Assembly: GCF_018326425.1 (NCBI RefSeq) | Contig: NZ_AP024601.1 | Location: 62,001 to 126,000, forward strand | Source of the DNA: Polycladomyces abyssicola | GTDB lineage: Bacteria; Bacillota; Bacilli; Thermoactinomycetales; JIR-001 | Length of the DNA: 64,000 bases | Direction: 5' to 3' | In this document: piece by piece, positions 49,644 through 57,930 of the stretch | Position numbering within the stretch: position 1 is the stretch's first letter | How the letters are laid out: the number at the start of each line of letters is the position of its first letter | Notes under the pieces: model-generated | What the model saw: the letters and a program-made list of their open reading frames with translations, nothing else | Told to the model about the DNA's origin: nothing | Databases searched by the model: none | Made by a program: the position numbers and the translations under genes

Positions 49644-49697
49644 ATCGTAACGAAACGATGTGAACCCCATGTAAATCTGTCGTAAACCCCTGTCAAC
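49644..49697 (-). promoter_or_regulatory. Pho-box-type promoter of glpQ (four repeats, 11-bp period)
   Basis: Read on the minus strand, GTTGAC, TTTACG, TTTACA and TTCACA start exactly 11 bases apart (plus-strand positions 49692, 49681, 49670 and 49659). This matches the TT(A/C/T)ACA direct repeats bound by PhoP. A -10-like TACGAT (49644-49649) follows nine bases after the last repeat, the usual geometry for PhoP-activated promoters. Confidence 0.7.
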
Positions 49698-49795
49698 GCT
49701 CTTGCCAAATTTTTTTAAACTTGTGTACAATTGTGCTAACTTTATTGTATATATAATTCAATCAATTGCGGCTAAACAAGGAGGGAAATCAGGAG

Positions 49796-51568
49796 ATGAG
49801 GAAGCGGCGAGTGTGGCGGGGAGTCCTCAGTTTGCTGTTGGTGTTAATGTTGATCCTGCCTGCTGGAGTGTGGGCGCAAGCGGCGGCCGGAGTGCCAAAA
49901 GCAGTTCATCACGGTTGGACCACGGATGAAGGACAGGTGGCCCATGGGAAATACGGCATGGTGGCGACTGCGCACCCCCTGGCTTCCAAGGTGGGAGCCG
50001 AGGTGCTCAAACGTGGAGGCAATGCGGTGGACGCGGCAGTAGCCATTCAATTTGTCTTGAACGTCGTTGAGCCGCAGATGTCCGGGATCGGCGGCGGCGG
50101 ATTTATGATGGTATACGATGCCAAAACGAAAAAAGTCTCCATCATCGACAGTCGCGAACGGGCACCGCAATCGGCACGGCCAGACATGTTCCTCGATGAA
50201 AATGGTCAGGAGATCCCGTTCCCGGTACGCTCCACGCAAGGCTACGCCGTCGGTGTTCCCGGCACGCTGAAAGGATTGCAGGCGGCTCTGGACAAATGGG
50301 GCACCAAACCGATGGCCGAGTTGATCCAGCCGGCGATTCTTCTGGCGGAACGCGGGGTGAAGGTAAACTGGGTACTGGCCAGAGACATTGCGGCGTGCAA
50401 GGAAAGGCTGTCCCGATCGGCGGCCAAAGACGTGTTCCTCCCGAACGGCGAGCCGCTGAAAGAAGGCGACCTCCTCGTGCAAAAAGATCTGGCCAAGACA
50501 TTCCGCTTGATCCAAGCTTTCGGACCCAACGTGTTTTATCAAGGGAAAGTCGGTCAAGCTCTCGTCCAAACGGTGAATGCGTACGGCGGACATATGACGA
50601 TGAACGATTTGAAGCGCTACCACATCACGGTGGACAAGCCGTTGGAAGCAGATTTCCACGGTTATCATGTGGTGACGATGCCGCCGCCCAGCTCTGGCGG
50701 AGTGACCATCATGTACATCCTGAAACTGCTGGAAGAGAAAAACGCTTGGCAAACCGCACTCCGCTCGCCGGAACGTTATCACCTGATGACGGAGGCGATG
50801 CATCTCGCCTATGCTGACCGCGGGGCGTACATCGGTGATCCGGAATTCGTGGATGTACCGGTACAAGGAATGTTGGATCCGCGCTATTTCAAGGAACGTG
50901 CTGCGTTGATCGATCTCAACAAGGCCAATTCCGACGTCCAACCCGGTGATCCGTGGAAATACCAGCAATCGGGCACCCCGAATCGGACGGTGAAACAGCC
51001 GGACAACAAACACATCGGACAGACCACGCATTTCACCGTGGCCGATCGTTGGGGCAATCTCGTCTCTTACACCACTACCATCGAGCAGGAGTTCGGTACG
51101 GGGATCATGGTGCCGGGCTACGGCTTTATGTTGAATAACGAAATGACCGATTTTGACGCCGTACCGGGCGGGCCCAACCAAGCGGAGCCCAACAAACGCC
51201 CGATGTCCAGCATGAGCCCGACGATTGTGTTCAAAGACGGCAAGCCGGTGATGACCGTCGGTTCACCGGGTGGTCCGACGATCATCGCGTCGGTGTTTCA
51301 AGTGTTGATGTACACACTGGTGGACGGACTGGACATCAAATCGGCGATCGAAGAGCCGCGTATCTACAGCAACAAATACCCCAAGATCCTTTGGGAGGAC
51401 GGTGTACCCGATACTGCCCGTGAACGAATGACGCAGATGGGGCATCAGTTTGAGAGCAGTCCACAAAGCATCGGCAACGTGCAGAGCATCGTGATCGACC
51501 CCGTCACGGGTGCCTATACCGGTGCGACTGACTCCTCCCGTGAGGGATGGGCGGTTGGCTTGAACTAG
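49796..51568 (+). CDS. ggt: Gamma-glutamyltransferase
   Basis: Ggt hydrolyses or transfers gamma-glutamyl groups from glutathione, glutamine or poly-gamma-glutamate outside the cell. The 590-residue precursor has a signal peptide (about 1-31), MSGIGGGGFMM, and the autoprocessing site IGQTTHFTVAD where Thr410 becomes the N-terminal nucleophile of the small subunit. MSSMSPTIV and GSPGGPTI complete the site. GGAGGG is ten bases before ATG 49796. A family repeat begins at its stop codon and lies before its terminator. Confidence 0.96.
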   Translation: MRKRRVWRGVLSLLLVLMLILPAGVWAQAAAGVPKAVHHGWTTDEGQVAHGKYGMVATAHPLASKVGAEVLKRGGNAVDAAVAIQFVLNVVEPQMSGIGGGGFMMVYDAKTKKVSIIDSRERAPQSARPDMFLDENGQEIPFPVRSTQGYAVGVPGTLKGLQAALDKWGTKPMAELIQPAILLAERGVKVNWVLARDIAACKERLSRSAAKDVFLPNGEPLKEGDLLVQKDLAKTFRLIQAFGPNVFYQGKVGQALVQTVNAYGGHMTMNDLKRYHITVDKPLEADFHGYHVVTMPPPSSGGVTIMYILKLLEEKNAWQTALRSPERYHLMTEAMHLAYADRGAYIGDPEFVDVPVQGMLDPRYFKERAALIDLNKANSDVQPGDPWKYQQSGTPNRTVKQPDNKHIGQTTHFTVADRWGNLVSYTTTIEQEFGTGIMVPGYGFMLNNEMTDFDAVPGGPNQAEPNKRPMSSMSPTIVFKDGKPVMTVGSPGGPTIIASVFQVLMYTLVDGLDIKSAIEEPRIYSNKYPKILWEDGVPDTARERMTQMGHQFESSPQSIGNVQSIVIDPVTGAYTGATDSSREGWAVGLN

Positions 51569-51785
51569 GGCGTGTCTGGTAACTTGCGTTTTTCGGTCAC
51601 GCTCCACCAGCGTTCTACAAGGAGCGAACAACTCCGACCCGGAGAGCAGGACGGGGGCAAAGTAGGCTTCGCTTATAGGAAATTGCCCGCGATTCCATTC
51701 CTGCGCTTTCCGGGTCTTCCATCGGTCGGGCTTGGTCAGTCGCTCACCTGGGAAAAGACCGCATGGAAATGACCAGACATCCCCT
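51568..51785 (+). repeat. Palindromic repeat family copy, about 218 bp
   Basis: GGGCGTGTCTGGTAACTTG starts at the last base of the ggt stop codon; the other end is ATGACCAGACATCCCCT (51769-51785). The interior pairs with itself: GACCCGGA with TCCGGGTC, CAGGA with TCCTG, GGGCAA with TTGCCC, around GGCTTCGCTTATAGG. The element can therefore fold into one long hairpin. Confidence 0.88.
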
Positions 51786-51842
51786 GGGAGTTGTCCGGTA
51801 ACATGGCTCAACACGATTCTGCTGTTTCAAACGGTGCCAACC

Positions 51843-51886
51843 ACCGCCTCTCCAAACCGCTCGACGGAATGGAGAGGCGGTTTTGT
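51843..51886 (+). terminator. ggt terminator
   Basis: ACCGCCTCTCCA and TGGAGAGGCGGT pair perfectly, followed by TTTTG. It lies 274 bases after the ggt stop, beyond the repeat. Confidence 0.88.
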
Positions 51887-52082
51887 GTCATGTGGGATTT
51901 TTGTCTATATCCTTTTTCGTAGTGTTTCTTCCATTATATATAATACTATTTTCGTATTCCGAGGCCGGACGAGGTCGCTCGTGTGGAAACGCCCCCTCAA
52001 CCTGCCTCACTTTCTGAGTGACTCCAGTGTATCCGATTCTGTCAAAAAGGGACGAAAGTCTACCAGATTCGTATTTTTCTCC

Positions 52083-52112
52083 TTGTCCGGTTTAGAAGTT
52101 TATGAGTATAAT
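52083..52112 (+). promoter_or_regulatory. Promoter of the prepilin peptidase-chaperone operon
   Basis: TTGTCC (52083-52088) and perfect TATAAT (52107-52112) with 18-base spacing, 83 bases before the first start codon. Apart from this, 51887-52194 holds no recognised feature. Confidence 0.6.
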
Positions 52113-52194
52113 GTGATTTGAGATTTTACCATGGCTCAATCCGTGAGATTTTTTGGATACGTCACTGTTCGGAGAAAAGGGTGGAAACCAAAAC

Positions 52195-52638
52195 GTGGGG
52201 GAACATATTGTCTTTATCGTACTGTTGATCTTGACCGGAATTGCGAGCGTCACCGACCTGCGCGAGCGGCTCATCTACGACCGCGTCGTGTTGGCCGGAG
52301 CGGCGTTTGCTGTCGTGTTTCGCCTCTGGTACCGGGTGGAGCCGTGGTGGGACTACCTGCTCACCGGTTTCGGCGTGTTGTTCGTGCTGGCGACGATCGG
52401 GGCGTTGACCGGGACGACCGCCATCGGCGGGGGAGATATCAAACTCTTTGCAATGATTGGTTTATGTGTCGGCTGGGAGAAATTTTTTGCCATATTCCTC
52501 ATCTCCCACGTGTTGGCGGCGTTGGTGGCGATCCCGATGAAACTGTTCAGCCAAAAGGCAGACTGGAAATCGACGCTGCCGATGGCGCCCTTTATTTTTA
52601 CTGGAACGCTCGTCACATACGGGTTGTATCTATTTTGA
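52195..52638 (+). CDS. tadV: A24 prepilin peptidase (TadV/CpaA type)
   Basis: This 147-residue membrane aspartic protease cleaves leaders of type IV-like prepilins such as Flp. The two catalytic aspartates are visible in ASVTDLRERLIYD (Asp21) and AIGGGDIKLFAMIG (Asp81); about five hydrophobic segments are present. It lacks the N-terminal methylase domain, as in Tad systems. GTG 52195 follows GGGTGG. It is the first gene of an operon whose other members are chaperone-like, and it lies 5 kb upstream of the Flp prepilin it probably processes. Confidence 0.9.
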   Translation: MGEHIVFIVLLILTGIASVTDLRERLIYDRVVLAGAAFAVVFRLWYRVEPWWDYLLTGFGVLFVLATIGALTGTTAIGGGDIKLFAMIGLCVGWEKFFAIFLISHVLAALVAIPMKLFSQKADWKSTLPMAPFIFTGTLVTYGLYLF

Positions 52639-52656
52639 ACCGGGAGGAAGCCACGC

Positions 52657-53265
52657 GTGAAGGACAAACAACGAACCGGGAAACATTGGTTTTGGCAGGA
52701 TAGCCGTTCCGCGGGCAAGACCGAATCCGACCAACACACGCTTCAACAACTCCTCGCTTCCCTGACCCATTTGAACAAGGAATTCTCCTCACTCAATCAT
52801 ATCATCGAAAAACGGATCCGCTACGACAAAACCAAAGAAGAAGCGTTCGACCGCCTGTACGCCGAGCTGGAAGAATTGAAGCAGGATGCGGCGTTTCGGC
52901 AAAACAAGCCATTATACATAGACCTGATCCTCTTGTTTGACCGGGTGGATAACATGAGTCGGGAGATCGATACAAACTCGGAGGTCGGACGCACATTTGC
53001 CCGTCTGTTGGACACGCTCAGGGACGAGGTGCTGGAGATTCTCTACCGCCGCGAGGTTCAGCTGTTGCGTACGGGTTCCGACACCTTCGACCCGCGCGTA
53101 CAGCATGCGATCAGAGTGGAGCCCACCGATGATCCGGCGGAAAACAACCGGGTGGCCAGGGTGGTCCGGCGCGGGTTTCTGTATCGGGACACGGTGCTGC
53201 GACCGGAGGAAGTGATCGTGAAGCGGTATCGGTCGGCGTCGTCCACGTCGTTGGTGGAGAGATGA
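52657..53265 (+). CDS. GrpE-like protein
   Basis: The 202-residue protein has the layout of a GrpE nucleotide exchange factor: a coiled-coil helix (LQQLLASLTHLNKEF, then DRLYAELEELKQDAAFRQ), a helical DLILLFDRVDNM segment, and a C-terminal beta-wing-like end (GFLYRDTVLRPEEVIVKRY) resembling the GrpE motif that ends in R-x-A-x-V-x-V. Overall similarity appears weak, so this is a structural inference. Its place next to two Hsp70 genes strongly supports it. GTG 52657 follows GGGAGGA, 18 bases after the peptidase gene. Housekeeping grpE-dnaK-dnaJ is not in the window. Confidence 0.65.
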   Translation: MKDKQRTGKHWFWQDSRSAGKTESDQHTLQQLLASLTHLNKEFSSLNHIIEKRIRYDKTKEEAFDRLYAELEELKQDAAFRQNKPLYIDLILLFDRVDNMSREIDTNSEVGRTFARLLDTLRDEVLEILYRREVQLLRTGSDTFDPRVQHAIRVEPTDDPAENNRVARVVRRGFLYRDTVLRPEEVIVKRYRSASSTSLVER

Positions 53266-53303
53266 ACAGTTTTCAAGATATTTAGGAAAGGAGCGTATCC
53301 ATC

Positions 53304-54848
53304 TTGAGTGAAGAAGTGATTGTCGGGATCGATCTGGGGACGACGTTTTCCGCCATCGCCTACGTCAACGCATACGGGAAGCCGGAGGTGATTCCCAACC
53401 GCGAAGGAGATCGGACCACCCCGTCTGTCATCTTTTTCGAGCCGGACAGTACTCCGATTGTAGGCAAGGAAGCGCGCCACCAAGCTTTGGTGGACCCGCG
53501 CCGGGCGGTTCGTTTCATCAAACGGGAGATGGGGAACCCCTCGTATCGTTTTAATGTGAACGGTCAGGACTATTTTCCCGAGGATCTCTCCGCATTGATC
53601 CTGAAAAAACTGAAGGCGGACGCGGAAACTTACTTGGGCAAGCCGGTGAATAAAGCCGTCATCAGCGTGCCGGCCTACTTCAAGGACGCTCAGCGGGAAT
53701 GCACCCGGCAAGCGGGAAAAATCGCCGGACTCGATGTGATCCGCATCATCAACGAGCCGACTGCGGCCGCACTCGCTTACGGATTGGACAAGGCTGAGGG
53801 CAACCAGACCATTTTGGTGTACGATTTCGGCGGCGGGACGTTTGATGTGACGGTGATGCGCGTGGAGGGGCAACGGTTCACCATCCTGGCCACTGACGGG
53901 GATTCCCACCTGGGCGGTAAGGATATCGACGAGCGGCTGGTCGATTACTTCGCCGAGGAATTCATGCGGGCCTACTGGATGGATCTCCGCCAGGAACCGC
54001 ACACCTTGCAGGATTTGTGGGACAAGGCGGAGATCGCCAAAAAGGATCTCTCCTTCCGCAATCAATTGGCCGTCACGTTGGCCACCGGGGATAAAGCGTT
54101 GCGGGTGGACATCGACCGGGAGCTGTTTGACGAGTTGACCCACGATCTGATCGCCCGGACGGAAGCCTGCATGCAACGGGTGATCCAGTCGGCTGGTTTG
54201 ACGTGGGACCGGATTGACACGATTCTGCTCGCCGGAGGTTCCAGCCGGATTCCCGCCGTGAAGGAGATGATCAAGCGCGTCACCGGCAAGGATGCGGCAC
54301 GCAACATGAACCCGGACGAATGCGTGGCGATGGGCGCGGCGATCCAGGCAGTCGTCTCTATGATGGAAAAAGGGGAGCAGGAATCCGCGCCACCGCTGGA
54401 AGGGGCCGTCGACATCGTCGTCCAGGACGTGGCCTCCCACAGTTTGGGCGTCAAGGCGCTGTCTTCGGACAAGACGCGTTATGTCAACAGCATCATCATT
54501 CCCAAGCACACGCCGATTCCCTGCGAACGGACCCGTACTTACGTCACCGGTGAGGACAACCAACCGCGAGTGGAGATCGAGGTGCTGCAGGGAGAGGACG
54601 AAGATCCCAACTCCCCCAACGTACAGCTGATCGGAAAAGCGGGCTTGCGCAACCTGCCGCCTCATAAGGCCGGGGAGCTGATGATCGAGATAACGCTCCG
54701 CTATGACGCCGACGGCGTGATCGAAGTGGTGGCCAAAGAACTGAAGAGCGGGCAGAAGACGCGCGAAGTCGTCATGCAGAAAACGAACAGCCTGTCCGAA
54801 GACGTGTTGGAAGAACGGAAACGACTGCTGGATTCAGTCAGGTTGTAA
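53304..54848 (+). CDS. Hsp70-family protein lacking the lid domain (first paralogue)
   Basis: An Hsp70 ATPase of 514 residues against about 610 for DnaK. The nucleotide-binding domain is complete: VGIDLGTTFSAIAYV (7-21), VYDFGGGTFDVTV (about 172-184) and LLAGGSSRIPAV (about 308-319). The linker reads VVQDVASHSLGV, and a substrate-binding beta domain follows, but the protein ends where the helical lid should begin. ATPase activity is likely; substrate dwell time should be short without a lid. TTG 53304 follows AAAGGAG. It is distinct from housekeeping DnaK and is paired with a close paralogue. Confidence 0.85.
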   Translation: MSEEVIVGIDLGTTFSAIAYVNAYGKPEVIPNREGDRTTPSVIFFEPDSTPIVGKEARHQALVDPRRAVRFIKREMGNPSYRFNVNGQDYFPEDLSALILKKLKADAETYLGKPVNKAVISVPAYFKDAQRECTRQAGKIAGLDVIRIINEPTAAALAYGLDKAEGNQTILVYDFGGGTFDVTVMRVEGQRFTILATDGDSHLGGKDIDERLVDYFAEEFMRAYWMDLRQEPHTLQDLWDKAEIAKKDLSFRNQLAVTLATGDKALRVDIDRELFDELTHDLIARTEACMQRVIQSAGLTWDRIDTILLAGGSSRIPAVKEMIKRVTGKDAARNMNPDECVAMGAAIQAVVSMMEKGEQESAPPLEGAVDIVVQDVASHSLGVKALSSDKTRYVNSIIIPKHTPIPCERTRTYVTGEDNQPRVEIEVLQGEDEDPNSPNVQLIGKAGLRNLPPHKAGELMIEITLRYDADGVIEVVAKELKSGQKTREVVMQKTNSLSEDVLEERKRLLDSVRL

Positions 54849-54891
54849 ACAGAGAGAACCGGATGGAACCGGATGAAGGAGTGGACAATCG

Positions 54892-56415
54892 ATGAGCAAG
54901 GTTGTGGGCATTGATCTCGGCACGACCAACTCGGCGATCGCCGTCGTCAACCCTTACGGGAAGCCGGAGATTCTGGTCAACCGCGAGGGGGAACGTATCA
55001 CCCCCTCCGTCGTGTTGTTTGAGGGAAACGAGCCGATCGTCGGCAGCATCGCCAAGCGGTCGGCGGTGATGTCGCCGCTCAACGTCGTGCAGTTTGCCAA
55101 ACGGCAGATGGGCGTGAAATCCTGGAAATTCCGCACGGAAACCGGAGAGATTTACAACGCGGAGGACATCTCCGCCATCATTTTGAAACGGCTCAAGGAA
55201 GATGCGGAAATGCTTTTGGGCGAGGAGATCCGGGATGCCGTTATCACCGTTCCCGCCTATTTCGATGACGCGCAGCGAAAAGCAACGTTGGACGCCGGAC
55301 GGATCGCGGGGCTCAATGTGTTGCGCATCATCAACGAGCCGACGGCGGCCGCCCTCGCCTACGGGTTGAACAAGGTGGGAGAGGAGCAGACCATCCTCGT
55401 CTATGACCTGGGCGGCGGCACGTTTGACGTTACCATCATGCGGCTGAACGGAGAGCGCATCGAGGTGGTCGCCACCGGCGGGGCAAAAAACCTGGGCGGC
55501 TTCGACTGGGACAACGAGATTATGAAATATCTGAATGAGGAGTTTCAAAAACAAGGCGGCCCCAATCTGTTTGACGACCCGGTGATGGAACAGGATCTGC
55601 GTGACAAAGCGGAGATGGCCAAGCGTACCCTTTCCTCGCGTGAAAAGACCAGCGTCTTTCTATCCGCAGGCGGAGTGACCGCCTCCATCACGCTGACGCG
55701 TGAAACGTTTGAGACGATCACGCGCCATCTGTTGCGTCAGACGCAGAGTATCATGGAGTTTGTGCTGGAAGACGCGGGTATGCAGTGGAAGGATATCGAC
55801 AAGATCCTGCTCGTCGGCGGATCCACCCGCATGAAGGCCGTTCCGGCCATGATCGAGCGCGTGACGGGGATCAAACCGTCAATGGATGTCAACCCGGATG
55901 AAGTGGTGGCGATGGGGGCGGCCATTCAGGGTACGTTGATCCAGGTGCAACAGGGTACGGCCCAATTGCACGAAGCGGCGGATTTCCCGATCGTGGAGGT
56001 GCAGGATGTCAACTCCCACAGTTTGGGTGTCGTTGCCTTGGACGAGAACGACCGGGAAATCAACTCGATCGTGTTGAAAAAGGATACCCCCATCCCGTGC
56101 AAGGTGAGCGGTCGCTACGTCACCAGCGTGGACAACCAGACCCAGCTTCATGTGCAGGTGACGGAAGGAGAGGACACCGATCTAAACTACGTGAAGATCG
56201 TGGGCGAAGGCGTGATGGACCTGCCGCCGCGTCCGAAAGGATCGCCGTTGGAAGTGATCTTCGAGTATGACCGCGACGGGATCATCCACGTCTCCGTCGT
56301 CGATTTGACCTCCGGCCAGCGGTTGGGGGAGCTGAAGATCGAACGTGTCTCCAACCTGACCGAAGAAGAAGTGGCGGAAAAACAACAACGCCTCGGCAAA
56401 CTGGCCATCGGCTGA
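54892..56415 (+). CDS. Hsp70-family protein lacking the lid domain (second paralogue)
   Basis: A 507-residue Hsp70 with VGIDLGTTNSAIAVV (5-19), VYDLGGGTFDVTIM (about 169-182), LLVGGSTRMKAV (about 306-317) and linker VQDVNSHSLGV. Like its neighbour it stops after the beta substrate-binding domain (LEVIFEYDRDGIIHVSV) with only a short helical tail (EEEVAEKQQRLGKLA). The two look like an old tandem duplication. Two different Hsp70s with one GrpE-like and one J-like partner suggest a heteromeric or sequential machine, which is inference. Confidence 0.85.
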   Translation: MSKVVGIDLGTTNSAIAVVNPYGKPEILVNREGERITPSVVLFEGNEPIVGSIAKRSAVMSPLNVVQFAKRQMGVKSWKFRTETGEIYNAEDISAIILKRLKEDAEMLLGEEIRDAVITVPAYFDDAQRKATLDAGRIAGLNVLRIINEPTAAALAYGLNKVGEEQTILVYDLGGGTFDVTIMRLNGERIEVVATGGAKNLGGFDWDNEIMKYLNEEFQKQGGPNLFDDPVMEQDLRDKAEMAKRTLSSREKTSVFLSAGGVTASITLTRETFETITRHLLRQTQSIMEFVLEDAGMQWKDIDKILLVGGSTRMKAVPAMIERVTGIKPSMDVNPDEVVAMGAAIQGTLIQVQQGTAQLHEAADFPIVEVQDVNSHSLGVVALDENDREINSIVLKKDTPIPCKVSGRYVTSVDNQTQLHVQVTEGEDTDLNYVKIVGEGVMDLPPRPKGSPLEVIFEYDRDGIIHVSVVDLTSGQRLGELKIERVSNLTEEEVAEKQQRLGKLAIG

Positions 56416-56457
56416 GGCGCATCCTTCCCATTTTGAGACGGAAAAGGGTTGTTGGCA

Positions 56458-57804
56458 ATGGAAAACTACTACGAACTTTTCGGGATTCCCCGCGAAGCGG
56501 ACGAGGGGGAAATCCGCAAACAGATTCACCAAGAACTGCGCAAATGGAGCAACCGGACCAACGCCCCGCAAATGGAGCGCCGCCAGGAGGCGGAGCGGAT
56601 GGTGCAACTGCTGGAGGAAGCGGAGGAAATCCTGCTCGACCCTGACAAACGGGCGGCTTATGATCGGCAATTGGCCGCCACTTCCCGGCCCCAAACGTCT
56701 GCGCGCCGGGAGCAGGTCGCGGCATCCGCTGCCAACCGGACGGGAACCGGTACGGTTACTTCGGTGGAAGCCATTATTTCCCGGGGAACGGAACTGTTGG
56801 AGCAAAACCGGGTGGCGGACACGATCGTCCTCGCGCGCCAGGCCACCGAGCAGGACCCGCATAACCCCGACGCATGGGCGTTGCTGGCCCACGCCAAGTT
56901 GGAGTGGGGCGAACCGGAGCAGGCAGTGGAAGCATTCCGGCAGGCGATCGAGCTGAAACCGAATGACGGGCGGTACTACTACGGTCTCGGCCAAACCTAC
57001 GAGCAGCTGAATCGTTGGGAGGATGCCGTCACCCAGTACCAACGTGCCAGCAAAACGGAACCGGACAACCATCAGTACCAGGTCGCTCTCGGCATGGCGC
57101 TGATCCGGACGGAGCACTTCGATGAGGGGGTGGCTCTGCTGGAACAGTGCGCGCAAGCCGAACCGGACAACCCGGTTTACCAGGAGAGCCTGGCGATTGG
57201 GTACCAGGCCAAAGCCTACTACAGCTGGACCGAAGTGCCCGCCGGCCATCCGATGATGGCAGAAGGGCGGTACCCGACCAACTATCAGCAGTACCGCACG
57301 GCTCTGCGCTACCTGAGTAAAGCATTGTCTCTGCGGTTCGACAACCCTCAGCTGCGGCAGAGCCTGCGGGAAACGCTGAAAAAGGTGGAGAAAGAGGGCA
57401 CCCGACTGTTCACCGGCAGCAAGTTGTCCATCGGCATCGTCTGGGCATTGGCGGTCTACAGCCTGTTTGTCGACGCCACCGTCGGCGCACGGGTGTTTTT
57501 GTTCCTGTTGCCGGCTTTGTATATTGCCTCGGCGTTGACGCCCAAATACAAAGTGTATCAGCGCCTGATCCGCCGCGGCACCCCGCATTCCGATCTGGCA
57601 TTGGCGGACGAATGGCTGAGTAAACGGATTCGTCGTACCGGATCGATCATCGTACTTGTCATCCTTGGCATCTACTTCATGCCATGGGTAATGTTAGCCG
57701 CGACGTTAAACAACTTCTACCATAACTATCCTGTGAGAAGATGGTTGGATGTCGTTTTTTCCCGATGGAAAAGGCAAACTATGTCGAAAAAAAGAGAGTT
57801 ATGA
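56458..57804 (+). CDS. J-like TPR membrane protein without HPD motif
   Basis: The N-terminal 72 residues resemble a J domain (ENYYELFGIPREADEGEIRK, then LLEEAEEILLDPDKRAAYDRQ). The catalytic HPD tripeptide between helices II and III is replaced by a segment reading SNRTNAP, so Hsp70 ATPase stimulation is doubtful. About residues 101-252 are TPR repeats (DAWALLAHAKLEWGEPEQAV, RYYYGLGQTYEQLNRWEDAV). Two hydrophobic regions (about 323-361 and 394-419) anchor it in the membrane. It would therefore bring the Hsp70 partners to the membrane. ATG 56458 is about ten bases after AAAAGGG; TTG 56449 is possible. Confidence 0.75.
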   Translation: MENYYELFGIPREADEGEIRKQIHQELRKWSNRTNAPQMERRQEAERMVQLLEEAEEILLDPDKRAAYDRQLAATSRPQTSARREQVAASAANRTGTGTVTSVEAIISRGTELLEQNRVADTIVLARQATEQDPHNPDAWALLAHAKLEWGEPEQAVEAFRQAIELKPNDGRYYYGLGQTYEQLNRWEDAVTQYQRASKTEPDNHQYQVALGMALIRTEHFDEGVALLEQCAQAEPDNPVYQESLAIGYQAKAYYSWTEVPAGHPMMAEGRYPTNYQQYRTALRYLSKALSLRFDNPQLRQSLRETLKKVEKEGTRLFTGSKLSIGIVWALAVYSLFVDATVGARVFLFLLPALYIASALTPKYKVYQRLIRRGTPHSDLALADEWLSKRIRRTGSIIVLVILGIYFMPWVMLAATLNNFYHNYPVRRWLDVVFSRWKRQTMSKKREL

Positions 57805-57815
57805 AAAAATGAGTA

Positions 57816-57861
57816 TTGTCATAGGTGGAAAGAGTTGCTATTATATTGTCTAGCAATAGCA
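57816..57861 (+). promoter_or_regulatory. Candidate promoter of the Tad operon with inverted repeat
   Basis: TTGTCA (57816-57821) and TATTAT (57839-57844) with 17-base spacing. TGCTATT (57836-57842) and AATAGCA (57855-57861) form an inverted repeat overlapping the -10, a possible operator. Confidence 0.45.
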
Positions 57862-57930
57862 TATTGTAATAATTCTAGTTTCATCCACCAACACTTTTCC
57901 CATCTTACAATAAGCAGGTGTTGACCCAAC

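Noticed and set aside
49721-49757. Sigma-A promoter for ggt (TATAAT at 49752)
   Set aside because: The -10 is good, but the best -35 (TTGTGC) is only 15 bases away; too weak to list as a site.
49844-51181. 445-codon minus-strand frame opposite ggt
   Set aside because: Antisense shadow of a complete, conserved enzyme gene.
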